From assembly GCA_905197115.1 (NCBI GenBank), contig CAJJXN010000002.1, positions 1 through 58,946 on the forward strand: a DNA stretch of 58,946 nt, read 5' to 3'. The notes beneath the pieces were generated by a model, which did not search any database, was not told where the DNA came from, and saw nothing but the letters and a program-made list of their open reading frames with translations. Shown here in pieces: positions 36,323-46,039 of this stretch. Numbering within the stretch: the stretch's first letter is position 1; every line of letters starts with the position of its first letter. This stretch comes from an uncultured Bacillota bacterium. GTDB taxonomy: Bacteria; Bacillota_I; Bacilli_A; RFN20; CAG-631. The position numbers were made by a program, and so were the translations under genes.

Positions 36323-36810
36323 AAAGTTTCATCATCCTGTTTTTGAAGTTTAGCTCCATAATTAAAAAATAATCCAATAAAATATAAAACTACAGCTGCA
36401 CTAATTCCTACTATTTCAAAACGAAATACAAATTCACTATTTGGAACAATTGCATGAATTAAAATGGATCCAATTAATGCAGGAATTGTTGATAAAATAA
36501 ATGTTGAAATTGCAATTCTTTGAATACTTTTGGTAATACTAACTCCAAATACCGATTGTTGTGTATAAATTGTATTAAAAAATTTGGTTGTGTTCCAAAA
36601 AAAGTCAATTAAGAAAAATGCATATAAAGTTAAAACAGAAAAAATAATTGCAGATTCTGCTTTAGAAATTGATGGAATTGCATTTGTTATTGGTAAAATA
36701 ATAGCTAAAGCAAATAAAACAAATGTTAGGACACAATCTACAATATAAAATACTTTTGATACAATTTTACAAATCTTTGAAATTTTAATAATCTTTTCTT
36801 TGTCTTTCAT
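36319..36810 (-). CDS. DUF2975 membrane protein
   Basis: About 163 residues with four membrane helices (about 13-40, 52-75, 95-125, 135-155). Start at ATG 36810, with GGGTG 6 bases upstream; an in-frame GTG at 36819 lies in that site. DUF2975 proteins are regularly paired with YozG-type regulators and have unknown function. Ends with a 4-base overlap into the regulator gene. Confidence 0.85.
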   Translation of the reverse strand: MKDKEKIIKISKICKIVSKVFYIVDCVLTFVLFALAIILPITNAIPSISKAESAIIFSVLTLYAFFLIDFFWNTTKFFNTIYTQQSVFGVSITKSIQRIAISTFILSTIPALIGSILIHAIVPNSEFVFRFEIVGISAAVVLYFIGLFFNYGAKLQKQDDETL

Positions 36811-37035
36811 ATTTATCACCCATATTTAGTTTATGCAAAAAATTATCGTTTGTCAATAAATTTTATTGTTAATCGATAATTTTTTTACAATACAACTTTG
36901 GGGATTAAAATTGTTTTTCAAATTTTTTTAACTTTTACGAATAGGGGAATATCTTTTAATTTCAATTGAAAAGATTTATCCTATTTTTCAAAATTAAAAT
37001 AAATACATTTTTGAAAAATGAATCATGTATACAAT

Positions 37036-37064
37036 AAAGGAGTAGTGATTTTACGACTCCTTTT
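37036..37064 (-). terminator. Terminator after the ABC-F gene
   Basis: Minus strand AAAGGAGT...ACTCCTTT followed by a weak T-rich tract (ATTGT). Confidence 0.6.
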
Positions 37065-37087
37065 AACTTATAAATACAAAAAGATTT

Positions 37088-38569
37088 TTATTTTATTTCA
37101 ACTATTTTAGTGGCAATATTTTTTATAAAAGTAACATCATGCTCTACAAAAATAAGGGTTATATCCGAATCTTTTAACAATTCTTCAATCTGTATTCTTG
37201 AAATCACATCAATATAATTTAATGGTTCATCCCATATATACAAATTCGCTTCTTCACATAAACTTTTCGCGATTAAAACTTTCTTTTTTTGTCCTTCACT
37301 AAAACAATCAATTGAAATTTGAAATTGTTCTCTTGAAAATCCCAACTTAAATAACATATTGAAAAATTTCGTTTGGTCTAATTGATTTTCATATACAAAA
37401 TCTATTAATGTTCCTTTTAAATTGTCATATTTTTGACATATATAAGATATTTTTATTTTATTGTCCATATAGAAACTTCCATGATATTGAATATTCTCAG
37501 TTAATATAAATTTTAATAAACTTGTCTTTCCACAACCATTGGCACCTACAATAGCAATTTTATCATTTTTTAGAACTTCAAAAGAAATTGGATTAAATAA
37601 ACATTTTGAATCATAATATAAAGACAAATTTTTTGCTTCAATGATACTTTCTTTATTTAATTCTTGTGAATTGAACGATAATTTTTCTTGTTGTTCAATA
37701 TTTTTTAGCAATTTTGATTTTTCTTCAATGGATTTATTTTTTCTTGCTTCCATGACTTTTCCATGTTTCGCCATTTTTGCAGCTTTATGCCCTATAGCCC
37801 CTTTATCGGGCTTTAATCCACCTATTCTTGTTCCATTCTTTGTATTTTCCACTTTATCTGACCAAGTTATTTTTTGTCGCATACTTTCTTGTAAACGTGA
37901 AATTTCTTTTTTTAACTTTTCATTTTGTTCATTTTCAAAATTATCTTGATTTTGTTTGTTTTGCCACCAAGAGGTGAAATTTCCTTTTTGAATTTCAATA
38001 TCTTTTTTATTAATTGAGATGATATGGTCTACACAATGATCAATAAAATCACGATCATGTGAAACCACAATAAATCCTTTTTGTTGATTTAAGAATTTTT
38101 TTACACATTCTCTACTTTTAGAATCTAAATGATTAGTAGGTTCATCAATTAATAAAAAGTTATTTTCTTTTGAAAATAAGATGGCTAATAAAAGTTTCGT
38201 TTGCTGACCATTAGATAAAATATCAAAAGGTTGATATAAGCATTCTTCATCTAATTCTAAAGTATGCATTTTTTTCATGACTTCCCATAATTCACATTCA
38301 GGGTTCATTTCATAAAGTATGTCAATAGCTAATTGATTCTTGTTTTGAACAATGTAGGGAAAGTAATCAAAATGTAAAGGACTACTAATTTTTCCCTTAT
38401 ATTCATATTTTTTAAGCAATAAATTTAACAATGTTGTTTTCCCTCGTCCATTGCGGCCAATTAACCCTATTTTCCAAGTTGTATCAAAAGATAGATTGAT
38501 ATTTTCAAAAACATTTTCTGCATTTCCATCGTATGCAAATGTTAAATTTGTAATATTAATTTGTGCCAT
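37088..38569 (-). CDS. Lsa-type ABC-F ribosome-protection ATPase
   Basis: About 493 residues with two ABC domains and no membrane helices. NBD1: GRNGRGKTT, LSNGQQTKL, LLIDEPTNHLD, VVSHD. NBD2: GANGCGKTS, FSEGQKKKV, IWDEPLNYID, VEHD. The linker between them (about 230-310) has the Lsa-like SDKVENTKNGTRIGG...GAIGHKAAKMAK sequence. ABC-F proteins bind the ribosomal E site and displace lincosamide, streptogramin A or pleuromutilin drugs. Start at ATG 38569 with TAAGGAGG upstream. ATG 38599 overlaps the attenuator T-run. Drug range cannot be read from sequence. Confidence 0.9.
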   Translation of the reverse strand: MAQINITNLTFAYDGNAENVFENINLSFDTTWKIGLIGRNGRGKTTLLNLLLKKYEYKGKISSPLHFDYFPYIVQNKNQLAIDILYEMNPECELWEVMKKMHTLELDEECLYQPFDILSNGQQTKLLLAILFSKENNFLLIDEPTNHLDSKSRECVKKFLNQQKGFIVVSHDRDFIDHCVDHIISINKKDIEIQKGNFTSWWQNKQNQDNFENEQNEKLKKEISRLQESMRQKITWSDKVENTKNGTRIGGLKPDKGAIGHKAAKMAKHGKVMEARKNKSIEEKSKLLKNIEQQEKLSFNSQELNKESIIEAKNLSLYYDSKCLFNPISFEVLKNDKIAIVGANGCGKTSLLKFILTENIQYHGSFYMDNKIKISYICQKYDNLKGTLIDFVYENQLDQTKFFNMLFKLGFSREQFQISIDCFSEGQKKKVLIAKSLCEEANLYIWDEPLNYIDVISRIQIEELLKDSDITLIFVEHDVTFIKNIATKIVEIK

Positions 38570-38592
38570 ATTCTTAACCTCCTTACATAAAA

Positions 38593-38620
38593 AAGCCACA
38601 AGGAAATAACCTTATGGCTT
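38593..38620 (-). terminator. Attenuator terminator ahead of the ABC-F gene
   Basis: Minus strand AAGCCATAAGG-TTATTT-CCTTGTGGCTT (one mismatch) followed by six T residues, just before the ABC-F ribosome binding site. Its 3' arm (38598-38607) is exactly complementary to an upstream antiterminator segment at 38651-38660. Confidence 0.85.
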
Positions 38621-38699
38621 GTTATTTATAACAATGAATAAGATGAATTAATTTCCTTGTTTGCACAGCAAAAAGAAGTTAATTCAATTTATTGTGCTA

Positions 38700-38726
38700 C
38701 TATTTAATTAAAAGATTCTTTCTCAT
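38700..38726 (-). CDS. Eight-residue leader peptide for ABC-F attenuation
   Basis: ATG AGA AAG AAT CTT TTA ATT AAA TAG encodes MRKNLLIK. It has a GAAGGTGAT ribosome binding site and lies between a promoter and the attenuator terminator. This arrangement (leader peptide, alternative hairpins, terminator) is established for antibiotic-inducible ABC-F genes such as vmlR. A ribosome stalled on the leader would change the RNA fold and let transcription continue. Confidence 0.65.
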   Translation of the reverse strand: MRKNLLIK

Positions 38727-38748
38727 GTTCATCACCTTCAATGTTTAA

Positions 38749-38777
38749 ATAGTAGCATTATATGTAAGGAATGTCAA
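38749..38777 (-). promoter_or_regulatory. Promoter of the ABC-F transcript
   Basis: TTGACA (38772-38777) and TACTAT (38749-38754) with a 17-base spacer on the minus strand. A TATAAT is also present at an unsuitable distance (9 bases). The start site would be about 15-20 bases before the leader-peptide ATG. Confidence 0.55.
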
Positions 38778-38837
38778 ATTAACTTATGATACTTCTATTA
38801 TTTCTACTTATATTAAACTCTTAACTACTTAAATATA

Positions 38838-39887
38838 TTAAACTTTTTTTGCTACATATGAAACGGGAATTAAATCAAAAATTTTCAACAACTCTTCTCC
38901 ATCAAAAACTTCTACATTATAAGTTTTTAACGACATATTTAAATTATATACTCTATACAGTTTGAATTGTTTTTTCTTATCTCTGCAAATTTCAAGTTCT
39001 TTTGCTGTTAAATAGAAATTCTCAATCATATTTGATTTTGTTGTTTTTACTTCAATAAATATTTCATTATTATATTCATCATAAGATAAAATGTCGTATC
39101 CTAATCCATCACCTTTTGTTATTGCTACATGTTCAACTGGTTTTGAAATTCCTTTATCAAGTAATTTATTTTCTTCATCTTTTAAGATAAGACACTCTCC
39201 AAAAGTGCCAAGTTTTTTCTGCCTTTTATTTAATGCATTAAAATCAATTTTTCTATGAGTGACTTTTCTATTTTGTGATTCTTTTTTTTCATTCTGCTCT
39301 ACACTATTATTTTTATAAATTCCTTGGTAATCATTTATATTTTCTGAAGAACTTTCGATTATTGTATTTTCTTCTAAAATTGATGTGATTCCTTTTAAAC
39401 TTATATCTTCAAAATTAATTAACTTTATTTTCTCTTTTCCCAGTATTGATAAAAACTCGTCTTTTGTTATTTGATTCATTCCATATTGATTCCAAAAATG
39501 TCCCCAATTTCCATCTTTTTTCTTTTTTGATGTCCAACTTATTGAATTTAATCTTGAATCCGTTTCATAAATAGGATTTTCCAAAGAAAAACCTGTAGAA
39601 ACAATTGCTTCCACATTCCCGTAATTATCAATTTTTTTTATCGATTGAATAATTCCACCACCAAAAAAATAAAATTTTTTGCTTTTAGAATATCTTTTGG
39701 GCTGCCTATAAATAAAAAGAGAGCCTTCTTCTAATTTTGCATATTTTCTAAGATTATAGCAATACTTTATATAATTTCTATCTCCTAATTGACTGTTTGT
39801 GACAACATTATTTAATCCATCTTGTTTTGTGTCCAATACATAATATTTTCCAGATATATTTTTATCTAATAAATCAGTTATATTCAT
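38838..39887 (-). CDS. DUF3883 (PD-(D/E)XK-like) protein with an N-terminal DNA-sensing-like domain
   Basis: About 349 residues; start at ATG 39887 (MNITDLL) with AGGAGGTGG just upstream. The C-terminal 130 residues fit DUF3883: GTFGECLILKDEENKLLDKG, GDGLGYDILSY, FIEVKTTKS. They show the D...ExK pattern of PD-(D/E)XK nucleases. The N-terminal domain (about 1-140) has FYFFGGGIIQSIKKID and VSTGFSLENPI, reminiscent of SRA/EVE-like modified-base readers. That part is a guess. Such a fusion would be a modification-dependent restriction enzyme. Spacing to the M48 gene upstream is 62 bases. Confidence 0.75.
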   Translation of the reverse strand: MNITDLLDKNISGKYYVLDTKQDGLNNVVTNSQLGDRNYIKYCYNLRKYAKLEEGSLFIYRQPKRYSKSKKFYFFGGGIIQSIKKIDNYGNVEAIVSTGFSLENPIYETDSRLNSISWTSKKKKDGNWGHFWNQYGMNQITKDEFLSILGKEKIKLINFEDISLKGITSILEENTIIESSSENINDYQGIYKNNSVEQNEKKESQNRKVTHRKIDFNALNKRQKKLGTFGECLILKDEENKLLDKGISKPVEHVAITKGDGLGYDILSYDEYNNEIFIEVKTTKSNMIENFYLTAKELEICRDKKKQFKLYRVYNLNMSLKTYNVEVFDGEELLKIFDLIPVSYVAKKV

Positions 39888-39973
39888 TTTTCCACCTCCT
39901 ATCTTATCCAAATTATAACTAATTAAAATTGTATGCTTGTATTTGATTTGAATATAAAATCCAAACCTAATTT

Positions 39974-42004
39974 CTATCTTTTATAAACATTTAATGGTTG
40001 CTTTTTAAATTTATGATTAGCAGAAAGAATTTTTATAGGAATAACTGTCAAATTATATTGGTCATTTTCTAAATCTAAAAATGCCCAAATTTTAGTTTTT
40101 GTTTCTTCAAATTTTTTCTCGTCTTGGAGTTTATCTTGAATAAATAAAATAACATGATGACATGAATTATTTTCTTTTTGCTTTGTTCCCATACAAATTT
40201 CTAAAATATCTTCACTATCTTTTGCAATCTCAATAACTTTATTTACCACTGTTTCGTTACTATAAGCGATTAGCTTATCATTAAGATTAATTCTTAAAAC
40301 ATATTCTAGTGCTTGTTCATTATCATAAGTAGAAGCAATTAATTCTCTTAAAGAATTTCTTAACTCTAATTTACCTGTAATTGTTGCATATTCTCCTAAT
40401 GCATCAAATGCAGTTGTGACAAATTGTGAATTTTTTTCTTCAAATACTAATTGCAAATGAGAAATACAATCATCACTAAATTCATAAAAAGCCAAAATCA
40501 TACCTAATATTAAATGAGCTCTCGAATTATCTTTTGCAACTTCTAAAACTTTTAAAGCACAACTTTTAGCAAATTCCATTTCCCCACATTGAAAAGCTTG
40601 GTCCATTAAAGCTTGTACTTCATTTATTTCAATGTTGAAATTAGATTCAATAGCTGCTTCTTTTTTAGAAGTATATTCATCATAAAATTGAATAAAGTGA
40701 TCAAATACTTCGATTTTTTCTTTTTTTAATACTTTTTCATTAATTTCATTGTAAAAAATTCGAATATCTTCATCAAAATAATTTGACGAAACAATTAATG
40801 GATCTACTTCTTTGCTTGCAAATTTTTCGACTCTTTGTTTTACGTTAGGATGTGTAGGTAATCTTGATTCAAGATGATTTTTAGAAGCAAAGAGAAAAAA
40901 GTCTTGATGTTGATTATAAAAAGATAAATATCTATCAAAATATTGTTGAATAGTTTCATCATCCCATTGATGCTTTTTAGATAGTGCGTATTCAATATCA
41001 TATCTAGGAATTCTATAAGCATAAGCCAATCCAAAAAGTTTGATTGCCACTCTTGCATATGCATCGCCAACATTTTTATTTAACACTTCATTATCAGCTT
41101 GTGTCTCATATGCAATTGAAGTACTTAATTGTAATATTTCATTATCAATTATTACAAAAGACATTTTAGGATAAATAAAGAAGTACATACTATATGGTAA
41201 GAGAACATTTAAAAGATTGGTATACTTTTCTTTTTCTTGCGTTAATTTTGTATGTTCTTTTTTATAATGTGCAATTTCATGATAAATAACTGATCTAATT
41301 TCTTCTTTTGTGAAAAACTTTAAAATTACAACTCCTATAGCAATAGAAATTATATTGTTTTTTTCTGAAATCCCAACATTTACATCATCAATTAAATTAA
41401 TCTCAATTTCTTTATCTATTCCTTCTTCTGCAAATATATCTTTAATAAATTGGTATGTTAAAGGATACTTAATTTCCTCTATTCCTTTATCAAATAGTTT
41501 CATAAATAAAACATAAAAAATTGTTATCCCTGCACCTATAGATATAAGCAATAATGAACCAATAATTGCAATGTATAACCCTGCCACTTCAATTTCTTCT
41601 AAATGATTAAAAACTTTAAATGCAAAACCATTTACAAAAACTAATAGAATTTGAAAAATATAAAATGAGATAGTATACATACAAACTTTTTTATAACTTG
41701 CTATTACTCTTTTATAATTTGATTCATAATTTTTAAGTGCTTCATCTTTCTTTTCTAATATAGTAGAAAGCATCTCTTCTCCATTTTTTGCTTGTAATTG
41801 ATTGTTATATTTTTTTGTTCTACTAGCATTTAATAAAAATAATAACATGAATAAAACATCAACTATAGCTAATGGTATCCAAATATTTATGTTTAAATTT
41901 AATTTATTCCCTAATAAAATTCCTAAAGTATAGACTCCAACAAATAAAATAATTGACGATAAAATGGCTAAAAATATGGATAATCCCTTGTTTTTCTTAT
42001 TCAT
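39974..42004 (-). CDS. M48-family membrane metallopeptidase with C-terminal TPR-like region
   Basis: 676 residues. Two N-terminal helices (about 7-30, 40-60) and two more near 110-135 and 145-170. The peptidase domain has the zinc motif VIYHEIAHYKKEH and the third ligand region YETQADNEVLNK, as in M48 (HtpX/Ste24-like). The last 250 residues contain helical repeats (FQCGEMEFAKSCALKVLEVAKDNSRAHLILGMILAF) resembling TPRs. It would degrade or process membrane-associated proteins. The TPR fusion recalls BepA-type proteins. Upstream is a 650-base stretch with gene remnants. Confidence 0.88.
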   Translation of the reverse strand: MNKKNKGLSIFLAILSSIILFVGVYTLGILLGNKLNLNINIWIPLAIVDVLFMLLFLLNASRTKKYNNQLQAKNGEEMLSTILEKKDEALKNYESNYKRVIASYKKVCMYTISFYIFQILLVFVNGFAFKVFNHLEEIEVAGLYIAIIGSLLLISIGAGITIFYVLFMKLFDKGIEEIKYPLTYQFIKDIFAEEGIDKEIEINLIDDVNVGISEKNNIISIAIGVVILKFFTKEEIRSVIYHEIAHYKKEHTKLTQEKEKYTNLLNVLLPYSMYFFIYPKMSFVIIDNEILQLSTSIAYETQADNEVLNKNVGDAYARVAIKLFGLAYAYRIPRYDIEYALSKKHQWDDETIQQYFDRYLSFYNQHQDFFLFASKNHLESRLPTHPNVKQRVEKFASKEVDPLIVSSNYFDEDIRIFYNEINEKVLKKEKIEVFDHFIQFYDEYTSKKEAAIESNFNIEINEVQALMDQAFQCGEMEFAKSCALKVLEVAKDNSRAHLILGMILAFYEFSDDCISHLQLVFEEKNSQFVTTAFDALGEYATITGKLELRNSLRELIASTYDNEQALEYVLRINLNDKLIAYSNETVVNKVIEIAKDSEDILEICMGTKQKENNSCHHVILFIQDKLQDEKKFEETKTKIWAFLDLENDQYNLTVIPIKILSANHKFKKQPLNVYKR

Positions 42005-42657
42005 AATGTACTCCTTTAATTAATTATTTAAGTATATTATAACATTAAAGGAGTCAAAAATATATTAGATTAATGTATCTTTTAATAGTTAATACATAAT
42101 TTATATAAATTTATACATAAAAACCAAATTCTATAATAACTTTGAATTTGGTTTTATTATTTTATTTATATTTTGAAAAACAATGACAAACTAACAACTT
42201 ACTTTTTTAAATAAATAATTGTTCTTCCTTCATTAAATGGATGCGGAAGTGTTTTCAAACCCCTTTTATTGTGAAGATTATTTTTATTCATTCACATTTT
42301 TAAAGCATATCATTTTTTTGAAATAACTTTATTATTACAAACTTTATCAATTAATCGATTCGTTTCATCATAATGAATCAATTGATATGCCAATCATCGA
42401 TAATTTATTTTTATTCTTTGAAATAAATTTTTCGTCAAGGTAATATCCATTTGTAATCAAAGAAACTTCTAAGTTTATTTCAAATAAATAATCAATAAAC
42501 ATTTGAATATTTTTTGATAACAATGGCTCACCACCTACCAAATTAACTCATTATTTATTTTTTTAGTATTCCACCTTCAATTTAAAAAAAACTCTTTTGA
42601 TTAGGTAAAAGAAGTTGAACTCGTTGAACTGCATCCTTTATAATCAAACAATCCCCA
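42005..42657. other. Gene-poor stretch with decayed coding remnants
   Basis: No intact gene is seen. It holds a radical SAM remnant (about 42330-42580, listed separately). There is also an intact minus-strand mini-ORF at 42199-42291 (30 codons, ending FNEGRTIIYLKK) that looks like the C-terminal tail of a lost gene, without a ribosome binding site. The remainder is A/T-rich with no terminator or promoter I can support. Confidence 0.6.
42330..42580 (-). pseudogene. Radical SAM gene remnant (viperin-like motifs)
   Basis: Reading the minus strand from about 42547: VNLVGGEPLLSKNIQMFIDY, then LFEINLEVSLITNGYYL, DEKFISKNKNKLSM, IGISIDSL and, after a frameshift, YDETNRLIDK. The GGEP, ITNG and GISIDS motifs in this order define the middle of a radical SAM barrel. 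The wording ITNG...MIGISIDSL.DETNR is close to prokaryotic viperins. There is no CxxxCxxC segment and frames are broken on both sides. So it is a fragment. The viperin assignment is tentative; the radical SAM assignment is firm. Confidence 0.8.
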
Positions 42658-45600
42658 CTATTTTAATTTCCAATTTTTAAAGAAATCAGAAATAAATACA
42701 TCTTGGTTAGCATAAAGAATTCTATTTACTTCTTTCTTGCTCATATCAAGTAAATCAGCTATTTTTCCAGCTTTAATTCCTCGCTTTTCGTCTAAAAGAA
42801 CTTCTTTAATACGATCTAAATTTGAAACAATATCAGTTTCTTCATCACTGTTTTCTTTATCGAATTCTTTTTGTTCTAAAGAAGCAAAAAAAGTTAAAGA
42901 ATCAGCCTGAGTTTCTTCAATACTATAGTCTTTTTCAACATTAAATTGTTTATCAACTGTGGCTTCAGTCTCTTCAGCTATTTCATGAACTTGATATTTA
43001 ATATAATCAATAAATGATTGCCCTCCCTCAAGAATTGTTGCTCCTACTTCTGTTTCATCTAAGCCAAAACCAAACCAATCAAAAGAATTCCTATATTGTC
43101 TTTTAACTTCTTCATCTTCAAGATTCAACTTAGAACCTAATGATTCATTAACAAAGAATTGGTGAATATAGTTATTAAGTACGTTTTCTTGAAATATATG
43201 ATATTTATTTAAAACTTCAAAGTCTTTCTTAGTAATACCTACAGCTTCTAAGAAAACATTAGGATCAGCGTTGTTAAATATTTCTTGGAATGTTGTTTCA
43301 CGATAAACACTTATATATAAAAATTCAAATAAACGTGCCAATATATGCTTCATGACGTTATCAGCATCTTCAACCGATTTTCCTTTTTCATAAGGAACTT
43401 TAGGGGCAAGCTCATTCTTAACGGCTCTCTTAAAAGAATCTGAATACCATCGCCTATATAGTGCACCTCTATATTCAACTGGAACATTATTCGTGTCATT
43501 AAGATACTTATGCATAAAATCAGTGATCATTTTTTTTGTATCTTCTTTCCAAACGATTGATTCTCCGAATTTTTCTTTTACTTTATTTACAAATTTAACA
43601 CCATCATCATGACCGCAATTTAATTTTTTAACAGGCGCATTAACTCCGCTTTCATATCCTTTTATAAATCCGTTTGACCACCATGTCGACTCCACTTGAT
43701 CATAATCTTTTGGACAAAATTCTTTAATATAATCTGCCATTGTCTGTTCAAAAGCCAATTGAATTTCTGAATTGTCATAATCAACGTAATTTTCGTAGTC
43801 TTTCATTCCAAGTTCGTAGCCTTTATCACGGCCAGTTTTTGCAATTTTAGTTTGGAATCCATCATTTTCTGGTTTTTGGGGCATAGTTTGAGATTTTGTC
43901 TTGTTGAATTTTGCATGAGCAAATACTCTTTTAATAACATCACTTACTTCATTATCATTAAGCATTGATGCTATAACTTCTTCATCAAGCATCCTTGTTG
44001 TCTTTGAAGTATCAGTGATTTTTCTAGAAAGTGGTATACCACTTGTATCACCCAATTCCGCTAATTCATAGAATACATCAGCACCGATTGGCTGAGTCAT
44101 ATCTCCATTAACAAAAATAGGCATATATTTAACAATAAGCTTGGCAATTTGAAGTTTAGTAACTGCTCTATCTTCGGATTGTTCAGCGTATTTCAAAAGT
44201 AAAGCAGCTGCTCTATCGATATTAAAATCATAGACAAAACCATACGTTTTTTTGATTTCACCTTTTTCTTTATAAGGTGTTTGAATTCTAAATATTGATT
44301 GGAAATATTGTTCAGGAGAAGCTAAATCCTTCAAAACGAATACACTAAACCACTCTTTTACAGTTACACCGATAGTAAGTTTATTAACTGTTAAAGCAAT
44401 AGAACCTAATTTGTTAGTATTATTTGCTGCAGTAATTTCATCTTTCAAATAATCATAAGCATCAACGCCAGCTCCTACGCCATCTTTAGAAAGGTCAATT
44501 ATTTGGTATTTCTTAAAATAATCGTCTTCTTCTAAAAGCTTAGCCATCGCATGGACTGCATTTACTCTAGGCATAAGCCATAGTGTGTGTTTATTATTAT
44601 TTAACATATCTACGTTTGAATATGGAAATTTATCACCAAATGTTGATTTGCCTTTGATTATTTCAAGCCATTTCTTAATTTCTTCTTCATAAACGAAAAC
44701 ACAAGGTTCGTTTGGATTGGAATCCCTTCTGGTTTCAAAGAACCTATTCAAAGAAAAATACTTCTTTCCATAAAGAGTGTCTCCAGAAAAAACTGAAGCA
44801 GTCATATTTGAGAAAAGTCTAGTCATGTTATAACCAAAGATTCTCATATCTGGAAAATGTGCATAATCAGGATTAACTGTTTTGAAGTCACCTTCATCGC
44901 TATTTGGATATTTATTTCTTTGCTCATCAAAATATGAATATGTGAAAGTATTTTCTTTCGTGAACTCCCCTTTTGCAATTGCTTTAAATGGAGTTCCAGA
45001 TAAACATATTGTTTGTCTTGTATTGATTTTAAATGTTTCAATAATATCTTTAGTTTTCTTTAGTTCTTTTTGATATTCTTTATCCAAATCTTCTTGACTC
45101 TCAAGCGTTCCTTGAGTTCTTTCGTTCCACGCTCCGAAGTGATATTCATCCAATACTACTAAATCCCAATCGATCTCTTGAAGTTTTTTAATCTTTTCTT
45201 TGGTTTCAAAGGAGTTTCTATTTTTACCTAGATAATTTTGCAACGACAAAAATATTACATAAGGATCAGAGATAAAATTAGGTATAAAGCTATCTCTTCT
45301 TAAATTTTCGTCAGTATAGTAATCGTAATGTTTTTTAATATGAGTCAAATCTTCTCTCCACGAAGATTCAACGGCTGGAATAAATGTAAGAATTAAAACC
45401 TTATCTAATCCTGCTTCTTCACAATATTTATATGTGGTGAATGATTTGCCATATCTCATTTTACAGTTAAGAAGGAATCTGCCACCTAATTTGTGATCTT
45501 TAAAATAATTTAGTAACGCATCAACGCATTCTCTTTGTTCTTCTCTTGGCTCATATATTTTGTTATTGAAACCATCTTTTCTGCATTGCTCAAAAACCTC

Positions 45601-46038
45601 AACAAGTTCATCGGCAGGAACGTTTTGGAACCATTCTTGCTCTTTCTCGGTTAAGCCAGATTTCATAGCTAGAATTTGGTCGTGAACTTTGTAGTCTTTG
45701 AATGATTCATCGTGAGCATCCAAACAAACACCCCAATAAATTACTTCTCTTTCAAGACCGTATTTTGCATATTGTTCTTCAGTCAAAGCAAGCTCATTTT
45801 GCTGATTTTTAATTCTAGCTTTAATTGCATGCCAAAAAGTCTCATCCATTTTGCATTTTGTCATTCCTACTTTAATTCCATGAGATTGGAACTTCGGCAG
45901 AATGTACATGTATAAAACAATTAAGTTTTGTTCAGTATCATTTATATCGTCTAAATGTAATGTTTTAGGCTTTCCTTTATATTTTACCGAATCAGTAGGA
46001 TTAATATCAGCAGATTTTTTTACTTGTATTTCAGCCAT
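42658..46038 (-). CDS. Restriction subunit: GIY-YIG-like nuclease plus superfamily 2 helicase
   Basis: 1126 residues. N-terminal T5orf172/GIY-YIG-like domain (about 40-125): LYMYILPKFQSHGIKVGMTK, then KARIKNQQ and VIYWGVC. SF2 motor follows: motif I KMRYGKSF (193-200), motif II VVLDEYH (DEYH near 297), motif III CLSGTPF (about 347), motif VI-like QYFQSIFRIQTP (the last Arg is replaced). The C-terminal 45 residues are a helix-turn-helix (IKAGKIADLLDMSKKEVNRIL). It is the last gene of the operon, starting one base after the methylase stop. Predicted to translocate and cleave unmodified DNA. The family recurs in Firmicutes beside an Eco57I-type methylase. Confidence 0.85.
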   Translation of the reverse strand: MAEIQVKKSADINPTDSVKYKGKPKTLHLDDINDTEQNLIVLYMYILPKFQSHGIKVGMTKCKMDETFWHAIKARIKNQQNELALTEEQYAKYGLEREVIYWGVCLDAHDESFKDYKVHDQILAMKSGLTEKEQEWFQNVPADELVEVFEQCRKDGFNNKIYEPREEQRECVDALLNYFKDHKLGGRFLLNCKMRYGKSFTTYKYCEEAGLDKVLILTFIPAVESSWREDLTHIKKHYDYYTDENLRRDSFIPNFISDPYVIFLSLQNYLGKNRNSFETKEKIKKLQEIDWDLVVLDEYHFGAWNERTQGTLESQEDLDKEYQKELKKTKDIIETFKINTRQTICLSGTPFKAIAKGEFTKENTFTYSYFDEQRNKYPNSDEGDFKTVNPDYAHFPDMRIFGYNMTRLFSNMTASVFSGDTLYGKKYFSLNRFFETRRDSNPNEPCVFVYEEEIKKWLEIIKGKSTFGDKFPYSNVDMLNNNKHTLWLMPRVNAVHAMAKLLEEDDYFKKYQIIDLSKDGVGAGVDAYDYLKDEITAANNTNKLGSIALTVNKLTIGVTVKEWFSVFVLKDLASPEQYFQSIFRIQTPYKEKGEIKKTYGFVYDFNIDRAAALLLKYAEQSEDRAVTKLQIAKLIVKYMPIFVNGDMTQPIGADVFYELAELGDTSGIPLSRKITDTSKTTRMLDEEVIASMLNDNEVSDVIKRVFAHAKFNKTKSQTMPQKPENDGFQTKIAKTGRDKGYELGMKDYENYVDYDNSEIQLAFEQTMADYIKEFCPKDYDQVESTWWSNGFIKGYESGVNAPVKKLNCGHDDGVKFVNKVKEKFGESIVWKEDTKKMITDFMHKYLNDTNNVPVEYRGALYRRWYSDSFKRAVKNELAPKVPYEKGKSVEDADNVMKHILARLFEFLYISVYRETTFQEIFNNADPNVFLEAVGITKKDFEVLNKYHIFQENVLNNYIHQFFVNESLGSKLNLEDEEVKRQYRNSFDWFGFGLDETEVGATILEGGQSFIDYIKYQVHEIAEETEATVDKQFNVEKDYSIEETQADSLTFFASLEQKEFDKENSDEETDIVSNLDRIKEVLLDEKRGIKAGKIADLLDMSKKEVNRILYANQDVFISDFFKNWKLK

Positions 46039-46039
46039 A

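Noticed and set aside
42199..42291. 30-codon minus-strand mini-ORF
   Set aside because: No ribosome binding site; more likely a C-terminal tail of a lost gene than a real small protein.
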